The notes beneath the pieces are model-generated. The model was given only the letters and a program-made list of their open reading frames with translations. It made no database searches and had not been told where the DNA came from. A program made the translations under genes and the position numbers. Of a stretch of 64,000 nucleotides of DNA, positions 24,948-36,100 are shown in pieces (the first letter of the stretch is position 1; each line of letters starts with the position of its first letter). Origin of the DNA: Blastocatellia bacterium (GTDB taxonomy: Bacteria; Acidobacteriota; Blastocatellia; HR10; J050); assembly GCA_025054955.1 (NCBI GenBank), contig JANWZE010000062.1:40673-104672 (forward strand). Reading direction: 5' to 3'.

Positions 24948-27900
24948 TTAAAAATTAATCCTCAAGGCGAACTGAAGTTGTCGCGACGTTGTTGTTGTGC
25001 TGAAGATTTTACCTGCACTAGGAGGCCTCATTGCCGCCCCACTGGCAGTACGGCCAAGAATAATCTCAACTTCATCTGGCCCAGGTAACGTGAAGTTCGG
25101 ATGATTCAGCACATTGAACGCTTCAAATCGGAACTCTACGTTAGTTTGCTCGCCGATGTATGTCCGCTTTACCAACGATAAATCGAACGAGTGAAGATCC
25201 GGACCATCCAACACATTCCGACCAACAGTGCCGTACCTTCCTTCTGGAGGCAAAACGAATGCGTTTGGATTGAACCATTGTTCAGGACGGCCCAAAATCA
25301 CATTGCTCGGATTAAATCCGGGCGCCCAGTCAGGCCGTTGGACGAAATCTGTGTTGGCGTCGTTGGCATTATTGAACGTCATGATAGGGTGGAATGGTGA
25401 GCCCGATTGTGCAGTTACAATGCCATTGAGTTGCCAGCCGGCGAGGAAGAAATCAACCACACGGCGACCACCCGTCGCCCCTGCTTGCTTTTTGTAGGGT
25501 AACTCATAGACAAAGTTCAGCGAGAAGATATGCGGAATATCAAATGCCGAACGCCCTTTGTCTCCACGCAGGTTGTATGGGTCCTGTGCTAATTGCCCAG
25601 CCTCATACTGGAAAATGCCCACGGAATCCGAAGCCGTGTCGAGCGACTTGGACCATGTGTAAGCAATCTGGAATTGCACCCCTTGGGTGAACCGGCGAGC
25701 CAGGTTAAACTGAAAACCATGATAGTATGAGTCGCCGCTCCATTGTATCTGGCGAACTGACCCCAGGTTCGGGTTGACGCGTGGGTTTTGAATGATTCGC
25801 CCCATCGCATCGCGATTGACCGGATAGAGTTTGCCGCGAGCATCAACTGTGAAGTTCTGAGCAATGTTACGCTGGTTGTTGGTTGACAAATTAATACCGC
25901 GGGATCCGACATAGGCCACCGTAGCAGTGATGCCAGCAATCAAGTCTCGCTGCAAGTTGAGGTTCCATTGTTGAACGTAAGCTGGGTCTGGTTCAAACTC
26001 AATCGACTGCAACCCGAAGACAGCGCCCAGATTGCGAATGGTACTGAACGCGCCGCGAACCGAGGTCAATCCGGTAGATGGGAACGACAGTCCAATGACA
26101 AAGAATGGTGGCTGGTTCGACATCTCAAAGCGATACTCAGCAGGCACCGGATGCGCGTAGAAAATGCCATAACCGCCACGCAGACTGGTCTTCCCATTAC
26201 CCATGACGTCCCAAGCAAAACCTACGCGTGGGGCAAAATCTTTCAACGAGGGGTTCTTGAAAAACGGCGCTCCCACAGTTGGCGTGCGGTCGGTGAGCAC
26301 ATTGCGCAAATTGGCCAATTTTTTATTAGCTTCTGTTGGGCTGGTGATGAATTCGTACCGAAGACCTAAATTGAACGTGAGATTGCGGCGCGCCCGCCAG
26401 TCATCCTGAAAGTACAGGGCATACAGTGAGGTGCGAATGCCACGATATGCATCTGCCGGTGGAATCGGAGCAGCAAACAGTTGAGGTCGGTCAGTCAAGA
26501 ACAACTCATACGTACCGAAAATAAATCCACCAAATGCGGCATTCGTCGAGAGCGCGTTGAACTGCGTGCGACGCCCCAGAAACCCGAACTTGATACCATG
26601 TTTGCCGCGCACATAGCTCATCTGGTTGTTCAACTCGAAATTGTTCATGATGAGGAATCGCGGAACCAGCGTCCGATCTGAAAGGGGAGACAATCCGCCC
26701 AGATTGCGGAAAAATCCCAGCCCAGTGGCACCTGGCACGAAGAACAGCTCTTGCGGTATCGGATTGATGTCAACATCATCACCAAACACCTTTGAACGAT
26801 TGTACGAAAACCGAAGACTGTTGACCAAGCTCGGTGAGAATACATGATTATCGCCGATGGTCACATACTGGTTGCGTGCTTCCAAAAATGAATTCTGGAT
26901 CAAAAGGCGCGGATCAGAACGATCGGAATCGTCAAAGGTGTAGCGGACAAAGAAACTGTTGCGGGGAGAGAAATTGTGATCGCCTCGAATTTGAAAATAA
27001 TCACCACGCGTTTTGCCAGAACCACTGCGAATATAAACCGCCTGACCCCCACCCAAATCTGGACCATTCGGTCGCGGATAGAGCGCTAGATATGGCAGGA
27101 TGTCTGGATCAACCCTAGCGCCTCCCGGCGTCACCAGCGTATCTCGCACCTGATTTGACGGCACGACAAATCGTTGTGTTCGGGCAAGTCGCTCACGAAG
27201 CCCTTCATACGCACCGAAGATGAACGTCCGATCTTTGATGATGGGCGCTCCGATGCTGCCGCCGAATTGGTTGCGCTTGAATCCGGGTGGCTCACCTACA
27301 TCGAAGAAGTTACGAGCATCCAGCGCTGAGTTGCGCAAGTACTCGAAGACAGTTCCATGGATACTATTGGTTCCCGACTTACTTACCACGTTAATGATGC
27401 CGCCTCCAGCACCACCATATTCAGCACTGTAGTTGTTCGTCAAGAGCTGGAACTCTTGCATGGCATCAACACCGACAAACGCTCCCGTCACGCCACCGGG
27501 TGTTGTGTTCTGCGCTTCGTTCACAGATGTGCCATCTAAAAGGAAGTTGTTGTAGTTCAACCGTCCACCATTAATGGACATTTTGACTGCGCCTGTGCCT
27601 GAGTCAATCTGAGGTTCCAGCAGCGATCCGACTGGATTGGCGACCCCGATCTGCAACGTCGCTAGTTGAAAAAGATCACGACCGTTTAACGGTAGTTCCC
27701 TAATCGTTCGACCATCAACAAGCGCCGAAATCTCCGATGTCGTGGTGCTGACCATCGGTACATCCCCTTGAACAACCATCTCGTCAGTAATGGCACCGAC
27801 GCGAAGGTTGAAGTTGACAACAGCATCACGGCCTACGGTGAGGATGACACCCTTTCGGATCTCTTTACTAAATCCCAATTGCTCAACTTCGACCTCATAC

Positions 27901-28163
27901 TCGCCGAGCGGCAACTCGGAGACCAAAAACCGTCCCTCAACATCGGTCATCACCGACCAACTTCGATTCGTCCCCACATTTCGTGCTGTCACTTTCGCTC
28001 CGGATATCGCCGCGCCAGCCTGATCGTTGACCACACCTAATACCCTTGCTGTCGTTGTTTGAGCAACCACCGAGAATGACATACAGAGGACACAGAGAAG
28101 AACCGACAACCTGTCGAAAAACACGTGCATACCTTTACTGAATATGCTTCCCCTTATGCTCAT
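24948..28163 (-). CDS. TonB-dependent receptor, Oar-like (second copy)
   Basis: 1071 residues from ATG 28163, which has a GGAGGTGAT site 3-5 nt upstream. The architecture repeats that of the receptor at 13630: a signal peptide (to about AQTTT), carboxypeptidase-regulatory-like domain (ARVLGVVNDQAGAAI, about 45-135), plug (LNGRDLFQLATLQIG), and a barrel that ends RQLQFALRINF. The same stretches (YYHG.Q...R, IAYTWSKSLDT, GDKGRSAFDIPH) occur in the other copy, so the two are paralogues, diverged mostly in extracellular loops. Its substrate is not known. The neighbouring exported PQQ-type propeller and SUMF1-like lipoprotein suggest a distinct surface system. Confidence 0.92.
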   Translation of the reverse strand: MSIRGSIFSKGMHVFFDRLSVLLCVLCMSFSVVAQTTTARVLGVVNDQAGAAISGAKVTARNVGTNRSWSVMTDVEGRFLVSELPLGEYEVEVEQLGFSKEIRKGVILTVGRDAVVNFNLRVGAITDEMVVQGDVPMVSTTTSEISALVDGRTIRELPLNGRDLFQLATLQIGVANPVGSLLEPQIDSGTGAVKMSINGGRLNYNNFLLDGTSVNEAQNTTPGGVTGAFVGVDAMQEFQLLTNNYSAEYGGAGGGIINVVSKSGTNSIHGTVFEYLRNSALDARNFFDVGEPPGFKRNQFGGSIGAPIIKDRTFIFGAYEGLRERLARTQRFVVPSNQVRDTLVTPGGARVDPDILPYLALYPRPNGPDLGGGQAVYIRSGSGKTRGDYFQIRGDHNFSPRNSFFVRYTFDDSDRSDPRLLIQNSFLEARNQYVTIGDNHVFSPSLVNSLRFSYNRSKVFGDDVDINPIPQELFFVPGATGLGFFRNLGGLSPLSDRTLVPRFLIMNNFELNNQMSYVRGKHGIKFGFLGRRTQFNALSTNAAFGGFIFGTYELFLTDRPQLFAAPIPPADAYRGIRTSLYALYFQDDWRARRNLTFNLGLRYEFITSPTEANKKLANLRNVLTDRTPTVGAPFFKNPSLKDFAPRVGFAWDVMGNGKTSLRGGYGIFYAHPVPAEYRFEMSNQPPFFVIGLSFPSTGLTSVRGAFSTIRNLGAVFGLQSIEFEPDPAYVQQWNLNLQRDLIAGITATVAYVGSRGINLSTNNQRNIAQNFTVDARGKLYPVNRDAMGRIIQNPRVNPNLGSVRQIQWSGDSYYHGFQFNLARRFTQGVQFQIAYTWSKSLDTASDSVGIFQYEAGQLAQDPYNLRGDKGRSAFDIPHIFSLNFVYELPYKKQAGATGGRRVVDFFLAGWQLNGIVTAQSGSPFHPIMTFNNANDANTDFVQRPDWAPGFNPSNVILGRPEQWFNPNAFVLPPEGRYGTVGRNVLDGPDLHSFDLSLVKRTYIGEQTNVEFRFEAFNVLNHPNFTLPGPDEVEIILGRTASGAAMRPPSAGKIFSTTTTSRQLQFALRINF

Positions 28164-28223
28164 TATCACCTCCATGGGTCTATTGATTTCCCTATACTAA
28201 TGAGGGCAGGGTAAGATTTAGAA

Positions 28224-29090
28224 TCACGGTGTCATAGCCACTCGAAATCCGGTGCTGGCATAACGAATTAACGGATAATTCCAGTGCCTCGCAGCACATG
28301 GCAAACGCCTGGGCCCGCCCCACCAAGAACCACCGCGCAACACTCGGCGCTCACCTGTATCCGGTCCCTTAGGGTTAACCTCAGGAGACCACTGATAGTA
28401 GTGCTCATCATATCTATCCTGGCACCACTCCCAGGCATTGCCTGCCATATCGTATAGCCCGTAGCCATTGGGCAGGAAACTTCCCACCGGCGACGTGTAC
28501 AGAAAACCATCTCGCTTCCGAATACGGTCATTGTCTGACTCGGATCCGACATTGGCACGATAGCACCCGCCGGCATCCACCGCTTCATCTCCCCAAGGAT
28601 ACATTCTCCCTTCAAGACCGCCGCGTGCGGCCTTCTCCCATTCGGCCTCTGTGGGCAGCCGATACTTCTTTCCTGTCACCTTGCTCAGCCACTGACAATA
28701 GGCCACAGCATCATTCCAGTTGACAGCAACCACTGGATGATTTGGCTTCAATCGAAACTCAGCTTCGCCGTTCTGAATTGCATCGGGATACCATTCGGCA
28801 CCGGGATACACATAGCCGGTCGCGTCACAAAAGGCTTTGTATTGAGCGTTTGTCACTTCGAACTTGCCAATATAATATTCATCCAGATAGACGCGGTGCA
28901 CGGGTTTTTCGGCCTCGCCAAGAAGGTCGCTTCCCATCAAAAAATAACCAGCCGGGATGCGCACCATCTCCGGCTCCAGTTGACTGATGGGCCGGGCCGC
29001 CTCCATTCCACCCTGTGACCAGGCTGGCAACGTCGCGTTATTACACCCTATGCAAACAAGGGATAAAAAAAAGATGCCCTTCCAAATCAC
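28224..29090 (-). CDS. SUMF1/FGE-like lipoprotein without the catalytic cysteines
   Basis: 288 residues, with GTG 29090 as start; it overlaps the stop of the upstream gene by 4 nt (GTGA), and GGAGG is 4-5 nt upstream. A lipobox-like LVCIGC suggests a lipoprotein. The rest is the formylglycine-generating-enzyme sulfatase domain (PF03781): MVRIPAGYFLMGS, HPVVAVNWNDAVAYCQWLS, YRLPTEAEWEKAARGG, GNAWEWCQD and RVLRGGSWW. At the active-site stretch FGE has two Cys after GGS; here it reads GGSWWGGPRRLPCAAR, so only the third, non-catalytic-type Cys (C265) is present. Sulfatase activation is therefore unlikely; a binding or lectin-like role is more probable. Confidence 0.86.
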   Translation of the reverse strand: MIWKGIFFLSLVCIGCNNATLPAWSQGGMEAARPISQLEPEMVRIPAGYFLMGSDLLGEAEKPVHRVYLDEYYIGKFEVTNAQYKAFCDATGYVYPGAEWYPDAIQNGEAEFRLKPNHPVVAVNWNDAVAYCQWLSKVTGKKYRLPTEAEWEKAARGGLEGRMYPWGDEAVDAGGCYRANVGSESDNDRIRKRDGFLYTSPVGSFLPNGYGLYDMAGNAWEWCQDRYDEHYYQWSPEVNPKGPDTGERRVLRGGSWWGGPRRLPCAARHWNYPLIRYASTGFRVAMTP

Positions 29091-29701
29091 ACAGCCTCCG
29101 ATGATGACACGCCAGCCCGAGTCGGTAACGCGACTGACACACCACTTCGCAGCCGTCGCACGACATCATAATTGCATGCGATAAAAAACAGATTCAGGAA
29201 AACGCCACTTAACGCTCCTTCAATATCCTCGCCAACAATTCGTCTAACTCCGATAATGTAGCCAACAATTAACGCAACCTGAATGTAACCAGCAAGCACC
29301 CAGTCAATGGCGCCCCGCTTACGTTTCAAAAGAAACACTAGATACACTATGCACACAGTAGAAATGTAGAGGTGACCAGGGGCAATGTATGGTTCAAACC
29401 ATTGGCGTTCTTGATAGTCTAGCTCTTCAATAATCATCGTTTTTAATCCCACTCCAAACGATGTCATTGTCAGCCAGCTCACACCATAGTAAATACTCAA
29501 CCACCAACGGCGCCGCCTGTGATTCATCTGGCTCAAGACAGGATCACGGTACAGGCGGGGATATACAGACAGAAACAGGATCGTGCCGAGGACACTGTTC
29601 ACCGGAAGATGAATATAAAAACTGAAAAAACCAACGCGGTGTAGCCATCCCACCACGGGCTCAAAATAGGTAGCGAACTCCCATGTATAATGGTATTCCA
29701 T
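29087..29701 (-). CDS. Multi-pass membrane protein of unknown function
   Basis: 204 residues with about five hydrophobic segments (LPVNSVLGTILFLSVYP; WWLSIYYGVSWLTMTSFGVG; LYISTVCIVYLVFLL; WVLAGYIQVALIVGYIIGV; LSGVFLNLFFIACNY). I cannot assign it to a family. Conserved-looking polar features are EEL, RRIVGED and NYD. ATG 29701 has no obvious ribosome site. The stop overlaps the start of the SUMF1-like lipoprotein by 4 nt, so the two are likely made together; they may form a unit at the inner membrane. Confidence 0.75.
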   Translation of the reverse strand: MEYHYTWEFATYFEPVVGWLHRVGFFSFYIHLPVNSVLGTILFLSVYPRLYRDPVLSQMNHRRRRWWLSIYYGVSWLTMTSFGVGLKTMIIEELDYQERQWFEPYIAPGHLYISTVCIVYLVFLLKRKRGAIDWVLAGYIQVALIVGYIIGVRRIVGEDIEGALSGVFLNLFFIACNYDVVRRLRSGVSVALPTRAGVSSSEAV

Positions 29702-29782
29702 CGAGCGACGCTTATATTATCAAATGTGACTGACTAATCGGTCGGAATATTAGATAAAAAGAAGAAGTCACCCCAAACCCTC

Positions 29783-30517
29783 TCAAAGCGACAATGAGGT
29801 AGTTGGTACTTGTCGACGTGATGTCTTCCCCTTTCCATTTCGTGCTCCACGCAATGCTGCGCGTCTAGTTTTTTTTTGTTCCCTACCGTCCACGCCAGGA
29901 AGCACACCTATGCCCCGTAAAACAAATTGAACCAACGCTTCGCCATAGCTCTCCTTCGTGACACCTTTGAGATTCCAACGCTTCAGAGCCCAAGCCGAAC
30001 ACATGATGGGCAGGAGATTTTCAATGACCCTTATGTTCGGAACGCGGAATACACCGCACTGCACACCTCGCTCTAATACGTCAGCGAAGAGACGAATATA
30101 TCCTCGCTCTTTCTCAAACACTTCAGCCAGAAACCCAGAATCTTTCATCACGCGAGATTCCTGATAAAGCAACACTATCGCATCCTGATATTCGTCAGTA
30201 TGATCCATGGCTGCCTTGATCATCGCTTTGATCTGCTCAATTGGCTCATCCGTGCTTCTAGCAGCCGCTTCTAACCTGGTGCGTAGCTCATCAAGGACGC
30301 TGTCGTAAATCAGGAACAAAATGTCGTTTTTGCTTTCCACGTAATCATAAATAGAACCATATGCCAGCCCAGCCAATTGAGTCACCTGCCGCAAATTGGT
30401 CTCGTGAAATCCATTCTTGGTAAACGCCCGAAGCGCAGCTTTATAGATCTGGTAGCGTCGTTTTTTGACGAGCGCTTCGTCTTTGACACTCGTCTTGACC
30501 AGTGGTCTTTTCTTCAT
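29783..30517 (-). CDS. TetR/AcrR-family transcriptional regulator
   Basis: 244 residues. The N-terminal helix-turn-helix is clear: YKAALRAFTKNGFHETNLRQVTQLAGLAYGSIYDYVESKNDILFLIYD. The C-terminal ligand domain resembles the TetR_C/FadR-like regulators that sense acyl-CoAs, and the tail is a basic low-complexity stretch (KKTRRAALRGARNGKGK). Given the nearby acyl-CoA genes, it could control them, but they are 8 kb away. No ribosome site is clear. The palindrome GAACTG-TGG-CAGTTC (30590-30604) about 75 bp upstream might be its operator. Confidence 0.88.
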   Translation of the reverse strand: MKKRPLVKTSVKDEALVKKRRYQIYKAALRAFTKNGFHETNLRQVTQLAGLAYGSIYDYVESKNDILFLIYDSVLDELRTRLEAAARSTDEPIEQIKAMIKAAMDHTDEYQDAIVLLYQESRVMKDSGFLAEVFEKERGYIRLFADVLERGVQCGVFRVPNIRVIENLLPIMCSAWALKRWNLKGVTKESYGEALVQFVLRGIGVLPGVDGREQKKTRRAALRGARNGKGKTSRRQVPTTSLSL

Positions 30518-30944
30518 ATAAACGAATGATTAATTCCCAGAGTAATTTGACCCTGAGTTGGGCCAATTGGACCCAGCTGTGGTAAGTAAGAACTGTGGCA
30601 GTTCCGGTAAGCTCCCTCTCTGATGCCCTGAGGGCTCGGCAAGCTGCCGCCATCCCAATCTAAGACCGGGGATGAATCAGACACTGTTCCACTACATCGA
30701 GCCAATACTGACTACGCCTTTCCGCCTACGAGTCTCTACGACGTCTCGTTAACACTGAAAGGCAACAACCGGCTTATCAGGGTTGCTAGATTGACATGAA
30801 GCATGAGCTCGGATAAACACTGACCGTAACAATACAAACCAAATCATCCCTTCTACAACCTAACAAACCCTCACCTAAATTTTCTTACCCGCCAACGGTA
30901 TCAGTAAAAAGCCGGCATATTAGTATCAGAATCGGCTCTCGATG
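30518..30944. other. Intergenic region upstream of the TetR gene
   Basis: No coding sequence can be supported in these 427 nt. It holds the 15-bp palindrome GAACTG-TGG-CAGTTC at 30590-30604 and, at 30905-30937, a short stem (AGCCG/CGGCT) followed on the minus strand by TTTTT that may be a weak terminator for the methyltransferase gene. I could not match it to a known riboswitch. Confidence 0.5.
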
Positions 30945-31550
30945 TCAATCAATTTTCGCGCTCGCCCCTAGTTCATTCGAGCGGTCGGAAGCGTCCTTGA
31001 CGACTTCAAATTCATAGTAGATCTCCTTGCCACGTATGATGAAGCTCAAATAATGCTCCCAAAACCGCCGCAAGAACCGCATCCAGGGGAATCGTTGATC
31101 AAGATTGATGAGGAATTGAATGCCGAGCAATTTCCAGAGATTTAACAGCGACACGTGAATCCGTCGCGGAACTAATCGTACCTGCGTGTAAAAAGGAAAT
31201 GGCGCCTCCGGATCGGTAAAACAACGAAAAGAGAAGCTGTTCAGATGAGTCCGATGGGTTGGGTCTGTAGCCCAATCCGGATTTGTATAATGAGGGGCAA
31301 GAAACTTAATCACGCCGCCGGGCTTCGTGATCCGGTGAATCTCACTGACCACATCCAACAAACAATCTACATGCTCGATCACATGCCGACCAATGACCTC
31401 ATCAAATGAGTTATCGAGGTAAGGGTACGGAACACAGTTCAAATCATAGATCACATCGGCAGCCGTGCGCGGATTGATGTCCATGCCAATGGCGCCCGGC
31501 GTCTTATGCGCTCCGCAGCCGATATCCAGAATCCTCACCTCAGACCTCAC
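30945..31550 (-). CDS. SAM-dependent methyltransferase (class I, UbiE/Methyltransf_11 type)
   Basis: 201 residues from GTG 31550. Motif I is VRILDIGCGAHKTPGAIGMD, and the acidic motif II is VIYDLN; motif IV lies at FDEVIGRHVIEHV and a post-motif PGGVIKFLAPHY follows, all typical of the family. The domain is short at the N-terminus, since it begins directly at motif I, so the present start may be a truncation. Just upstream an imperfect second copy of the first 36 nt exists, forming a leader ORF. The substrate is unknown; the C-terminal half (FPFYTQVRLVPRRIHV) resembles enzymes in surface polysaccharide loci. Confidence 0.85.
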   Translation of the reverse strand: MRSEVRILDIGCGAHKTPGAIGMDINPRTAADVIYDLNCVPYPYLDNSFDEVIGRHVIEHVDCLLDVVSEIHRITKPGGVIKFLAPHYTNPDWATDPTHRTHLNSFSFRCFTDPEAPFPFYTQVRLVPRRIHVSLLNLWKLLGIQFLINLDQRFPWMRFLRRFWEHYLSFIIRGKEIYYEFEVVKDASDRSNELGASAKID

Positions 31551-31626
31551 AAATGCAATGAGCCGATGTTTTCCCCCTGAGTAACGTGACAGCCGATGTC
31601 CAGCATCCTCACCTCAGACCTCACAA
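31517..31626. repeat. Imperfect direct repeat of the methyltransferase 5' end
   Basis: 36-nt copies at 31517-31552 and 31591-31626 share 34 of 36 positions, offset by 74 bp. The copies span the first codons (VRSEVR.LDIGC) of the methyltransferase and the nucleotides just before them. Confidence 0.9.
31547..31624 (-). CDS. Short leader ORF made by duplication of the methyltransferase start
   Basis: From GTG 31624, 25 codons (beginning VRSEVRMLDIGCHVTQG) run to a TGA that overlaps the GTG of the methyltransferase by four nt (GTGA). The first half is the duplicated motif I of the methyltransferase. No ribosome site is clear, so translation is uncertain. If translated, it would couple to the methyltransferase; otherwise it is a remnant of a tandem duplication. 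Confidence 0.4.
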   Translation of the reverse strand: MRSEVRMLDIGCHVTQGENIGSLHL

Positions 31627-31708
31627 GTTCAGACACGGGACTGCGACCGTCTCATTCAACCATAACCAACCATAAATGAGCCGGTGCCTGAAGACTATCG
31701 CTGCCGCG

Positions 31709-33061
<1,353 letters not shown>

Positions 33062-33062
33062 T

Positions 33063-33122
33063 CAGCCCGCAAACAAGCCACGCCACATCTGACGATGCAT
33101 CGTTGGCTTGTTTCGCGGGCTG
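33063..33122. other. Long hairpin between the secreted metalloprotease-like gene and eno
   Basis: CAGCCCGCAAACAAGCCA (33063-33080) pairs with TGGCTTGTTTCGCGGGCTG (33104-33122), 18 bp with one bulged base and a 23-nt loop. There is no T-run after it on the minus strand. It may terminate the upstream message with help from other factors, or protect the eno 5' end. Confidence 0.6.
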
Positions 33123-33127
33123 CCTGC

Positions 33128-36100
33128 TCATGGTTGTTTGGATGATGGTGGACCACTGAGCCGCACAGCGACTCGATAAGTGAAGCCAGGCCCACCACGA
33201 CTAGCCAGATCACGCAACCGAATCAGGTACTGCCCGGCACGCGGAATCGTCACTTGCAAAAACGAATCGCTCGATTCGCCGAAGTCGTCATTCTCGGCCA
33301 GCACGCTCCCGGCCAGATTGAATAACGTTACCAATGTATCGGCTGCCGACGCATCCACCAGTGATTGCGCATCCACATCAACTGTCAACGTCTGCCCTGC
33401 CCCAGCGCTGAAGATGAGAAAATCTTGATCGCCGGTTTTGTCGAACGCGCCGCTGACAAGGACATCGGGCGTGATCGGCATGGCGGTTTCTGGGGTATCG
33501 TTCGGTTCCACTTCAGCAACCGAACGTGCCGTCCGCAGGATGACGAGCATTTGATAGGGTGGCCTTAGATTCATCGGCGTCGTCGCCGTATCTCGAACGC
33601 GCACGAAATAACGCCCGTCTCGCGGCACGAGCAATGAGAGATAGGAATCAAACGAGCCGGCAAAATCATCATTCTCCGCCAGCGTGTTTCCTGCGCTGTC
33701 AAGCAGGGTGACAACGGTGTTGGCTGACGAAGGCGGCATCAGCGACCGGGCGTTAATATCAATGGTCAAGGCCTGGCCGCCGCGAGCGGTGAACGAATAA
33801 AAATCCACGTCACGACTGGAGCCAATCTCAGCCGTCACCAGAGCGTCAGGCGTGATCGGCGTGGCTTGATTCAGACGATCATTCGGCTCGACTTCTCTGA
33901 CCGCAGTCAAGATCAATCCATCGCCCATCACCGTTACGGGAATGGCAACGACATTATTGGCCTCATCACTCTCAGCCGCTGCGTTCCCTCCATCAACGGC
34001 TAAGATCACAAACTGAGGTCCTGCCGTCGCTGTCGTCGGGATCAACACAGGCACAGCCAGTAATGTTGCTCCTTCGGCCGGCATTAGGCTCATGGTCGGG
34101 ATTCTTTTTAACGTCGGGTCACCGGCTTCGAGCTTGCTATCACTCGAAAGCCGAATCTCATGAACAGTCATGCCGGCTGCTGCTGTCCCTCGGTTCCGCA
34201 GAGTAAAACTGAGCGCAGCCACCTCACCTGGCCGGACAACCGGCGGATCAATGCCAACCGTTTCGACAACCAGATCAGGCTGCCCGGCCATCAACCGCGT
34301 ATCTACCACCGCTCGACGGCTGGTCAGTTGATTGAAGTAGGGTTCAAATTCGCGGCGAAACCGATCCAGTTTGTTCACCTCGCTCATCGCCGGCGAAGAG
34401 CCTTCAGGGATCACCAACACATAAGCTTGGCGTAAACGTGTCGGCGCGCTGCCAAACGCCGGCACGCGCGGCCCATTGAGCGCAATGATCTGCTCAAGTG
34501 AGATGTCCGCGCGAACGCCCCTCACCGTCACGCCGACTTCTGGTAAGTTATTCCGCGTCCTTCCATCGGGATCATTGGCCTGGCTGACGAAAAAGATGGA
34601 CTTCACATCGGCAGGCGGACGCAATCCCATCGCATATTCATCCAGCACGCCATACCGCGACGTCGCATCCACAGATGTGAACGTGCCATCTCCGTTCTCC
34701 TGCCACTGATTTCCGTACATCAACGAGGCATCACTATTGAAGAAAAAACTCCAATGCGTGAAATCAAGTGTGAGCAGATTGAACGCTGGATTTCCGTTGT
34801 TCTCATACAAGTAGTAGGATAACCAACGATGAGCTGTTTCATGACCGATGGCATCCAACGGCGTGATCGTCGCGCCGATGACCTGATCAGGATTATTCGG
34901 ATAAAAATTCAGTCGGTTCATGTTGATAAAACTTTGCAGCCGACCCCCACTGCCATACGCCTGAGGCCCGCCAAGGAACTCACCAACCGACTGACCGATC
35001 CCCGTAATGTCATTGCGAACGAGCCGATGATAAGCGAGCGCTCCTGCGACGCCGGTCATGTTCGTGCGAAAACCACCTGATGTGAACACGACGAGCTGAT
35101 CGTAATGATCTCCGCGCGTCTCATAGAATTTGCGTGCTACAGCCTGAATATCCAGGCCGCGGCCCGGGAAGAATTCCAGCACAGCCCGATTGTCAACCGT
35201 CTGAGGCAAATCGCGACTGAAATTCACCATCAATGGACTGGCTCGTGAACTACCCGGCGATAATCCGACCAGCCCGCCGAGCGCCGATACAACTGTGCCG
35301 TAATTAAATCGAATCCGACCATCAGAAAACAAGACGATCTGAATAGTGCTGGAGTCGGCTAGCACTGAAGGGACGCTCGCCACACGAACATTACTCCAGG
35401 TCACAACCAGACGACTCGGGTCTGTCGCCGCTTTGATATGCACACTGCCCTGAACAGAAGGATTGAAGTCCGTCCACAGCCCGGCAATGCGCGGCTGCCC
35501 CAGGCGAAATTGCGCGAATGTACCGACTGCTGACGCATCAGCCGTTGGGTCGGCCCGCTCGAATGTTATATTCCCGTTAGCATTCACAAACAGCGTGTGA
35601 CGTGCTGTCCCATAGAACGAGAACGGAAATGGGAGCGATTGCGACGCCGAACCGTTGTCAGTCAGCGTCACAGCCGTCCCCAGCTCAGACTCAAACTGCG
35701 CTGCCAGTGAAATGATCGCATAACCAGACTGCGCAGTCGGTATGAACTCAATTGTGCGACCTTGCAGGTCAAAATTTTGATTGAGCGTGCCGTCATCTTC
35801 GATCACAGCAATCTCGCCAATGTCCGTGTTGACAGTCGCGCCAGCGCGCAGTGGCGTCGGCATCGGCTTCCAATAAGGCCCGCTGTCAACTTGCTGCCCT
35901 TCGTCTTTAATGTGGATCACGCCACCGTCATACGTTACAGCGAGCTGTAACAGATCAGCGTTGACAAGCTCCAATTTGGTGAAGAGATGATTGCTGGGCA
36001 AATTGGCAATCGCTATCCAGTGTTCACCATCGGTCGTTTTGTACAACTTGTTTTCGACCAGATGAGAGTGAACCGGATAACCGAGCACGGCATAGACGAC

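Noticed and set aside
28224..29090. Sulfatase-activating formylglycine-generating enzyme
   Set aside because: Both catalytic cysteines are missing from the GGS segment.
30524..30536. GAAT-N5-ATTC inverted repeat before the TetR gene as operator
   Set aside because: Four-base arms in AT-rich sequence are expected by chance; the 15-bp palindrome at 30590-30604 is the better candidate.
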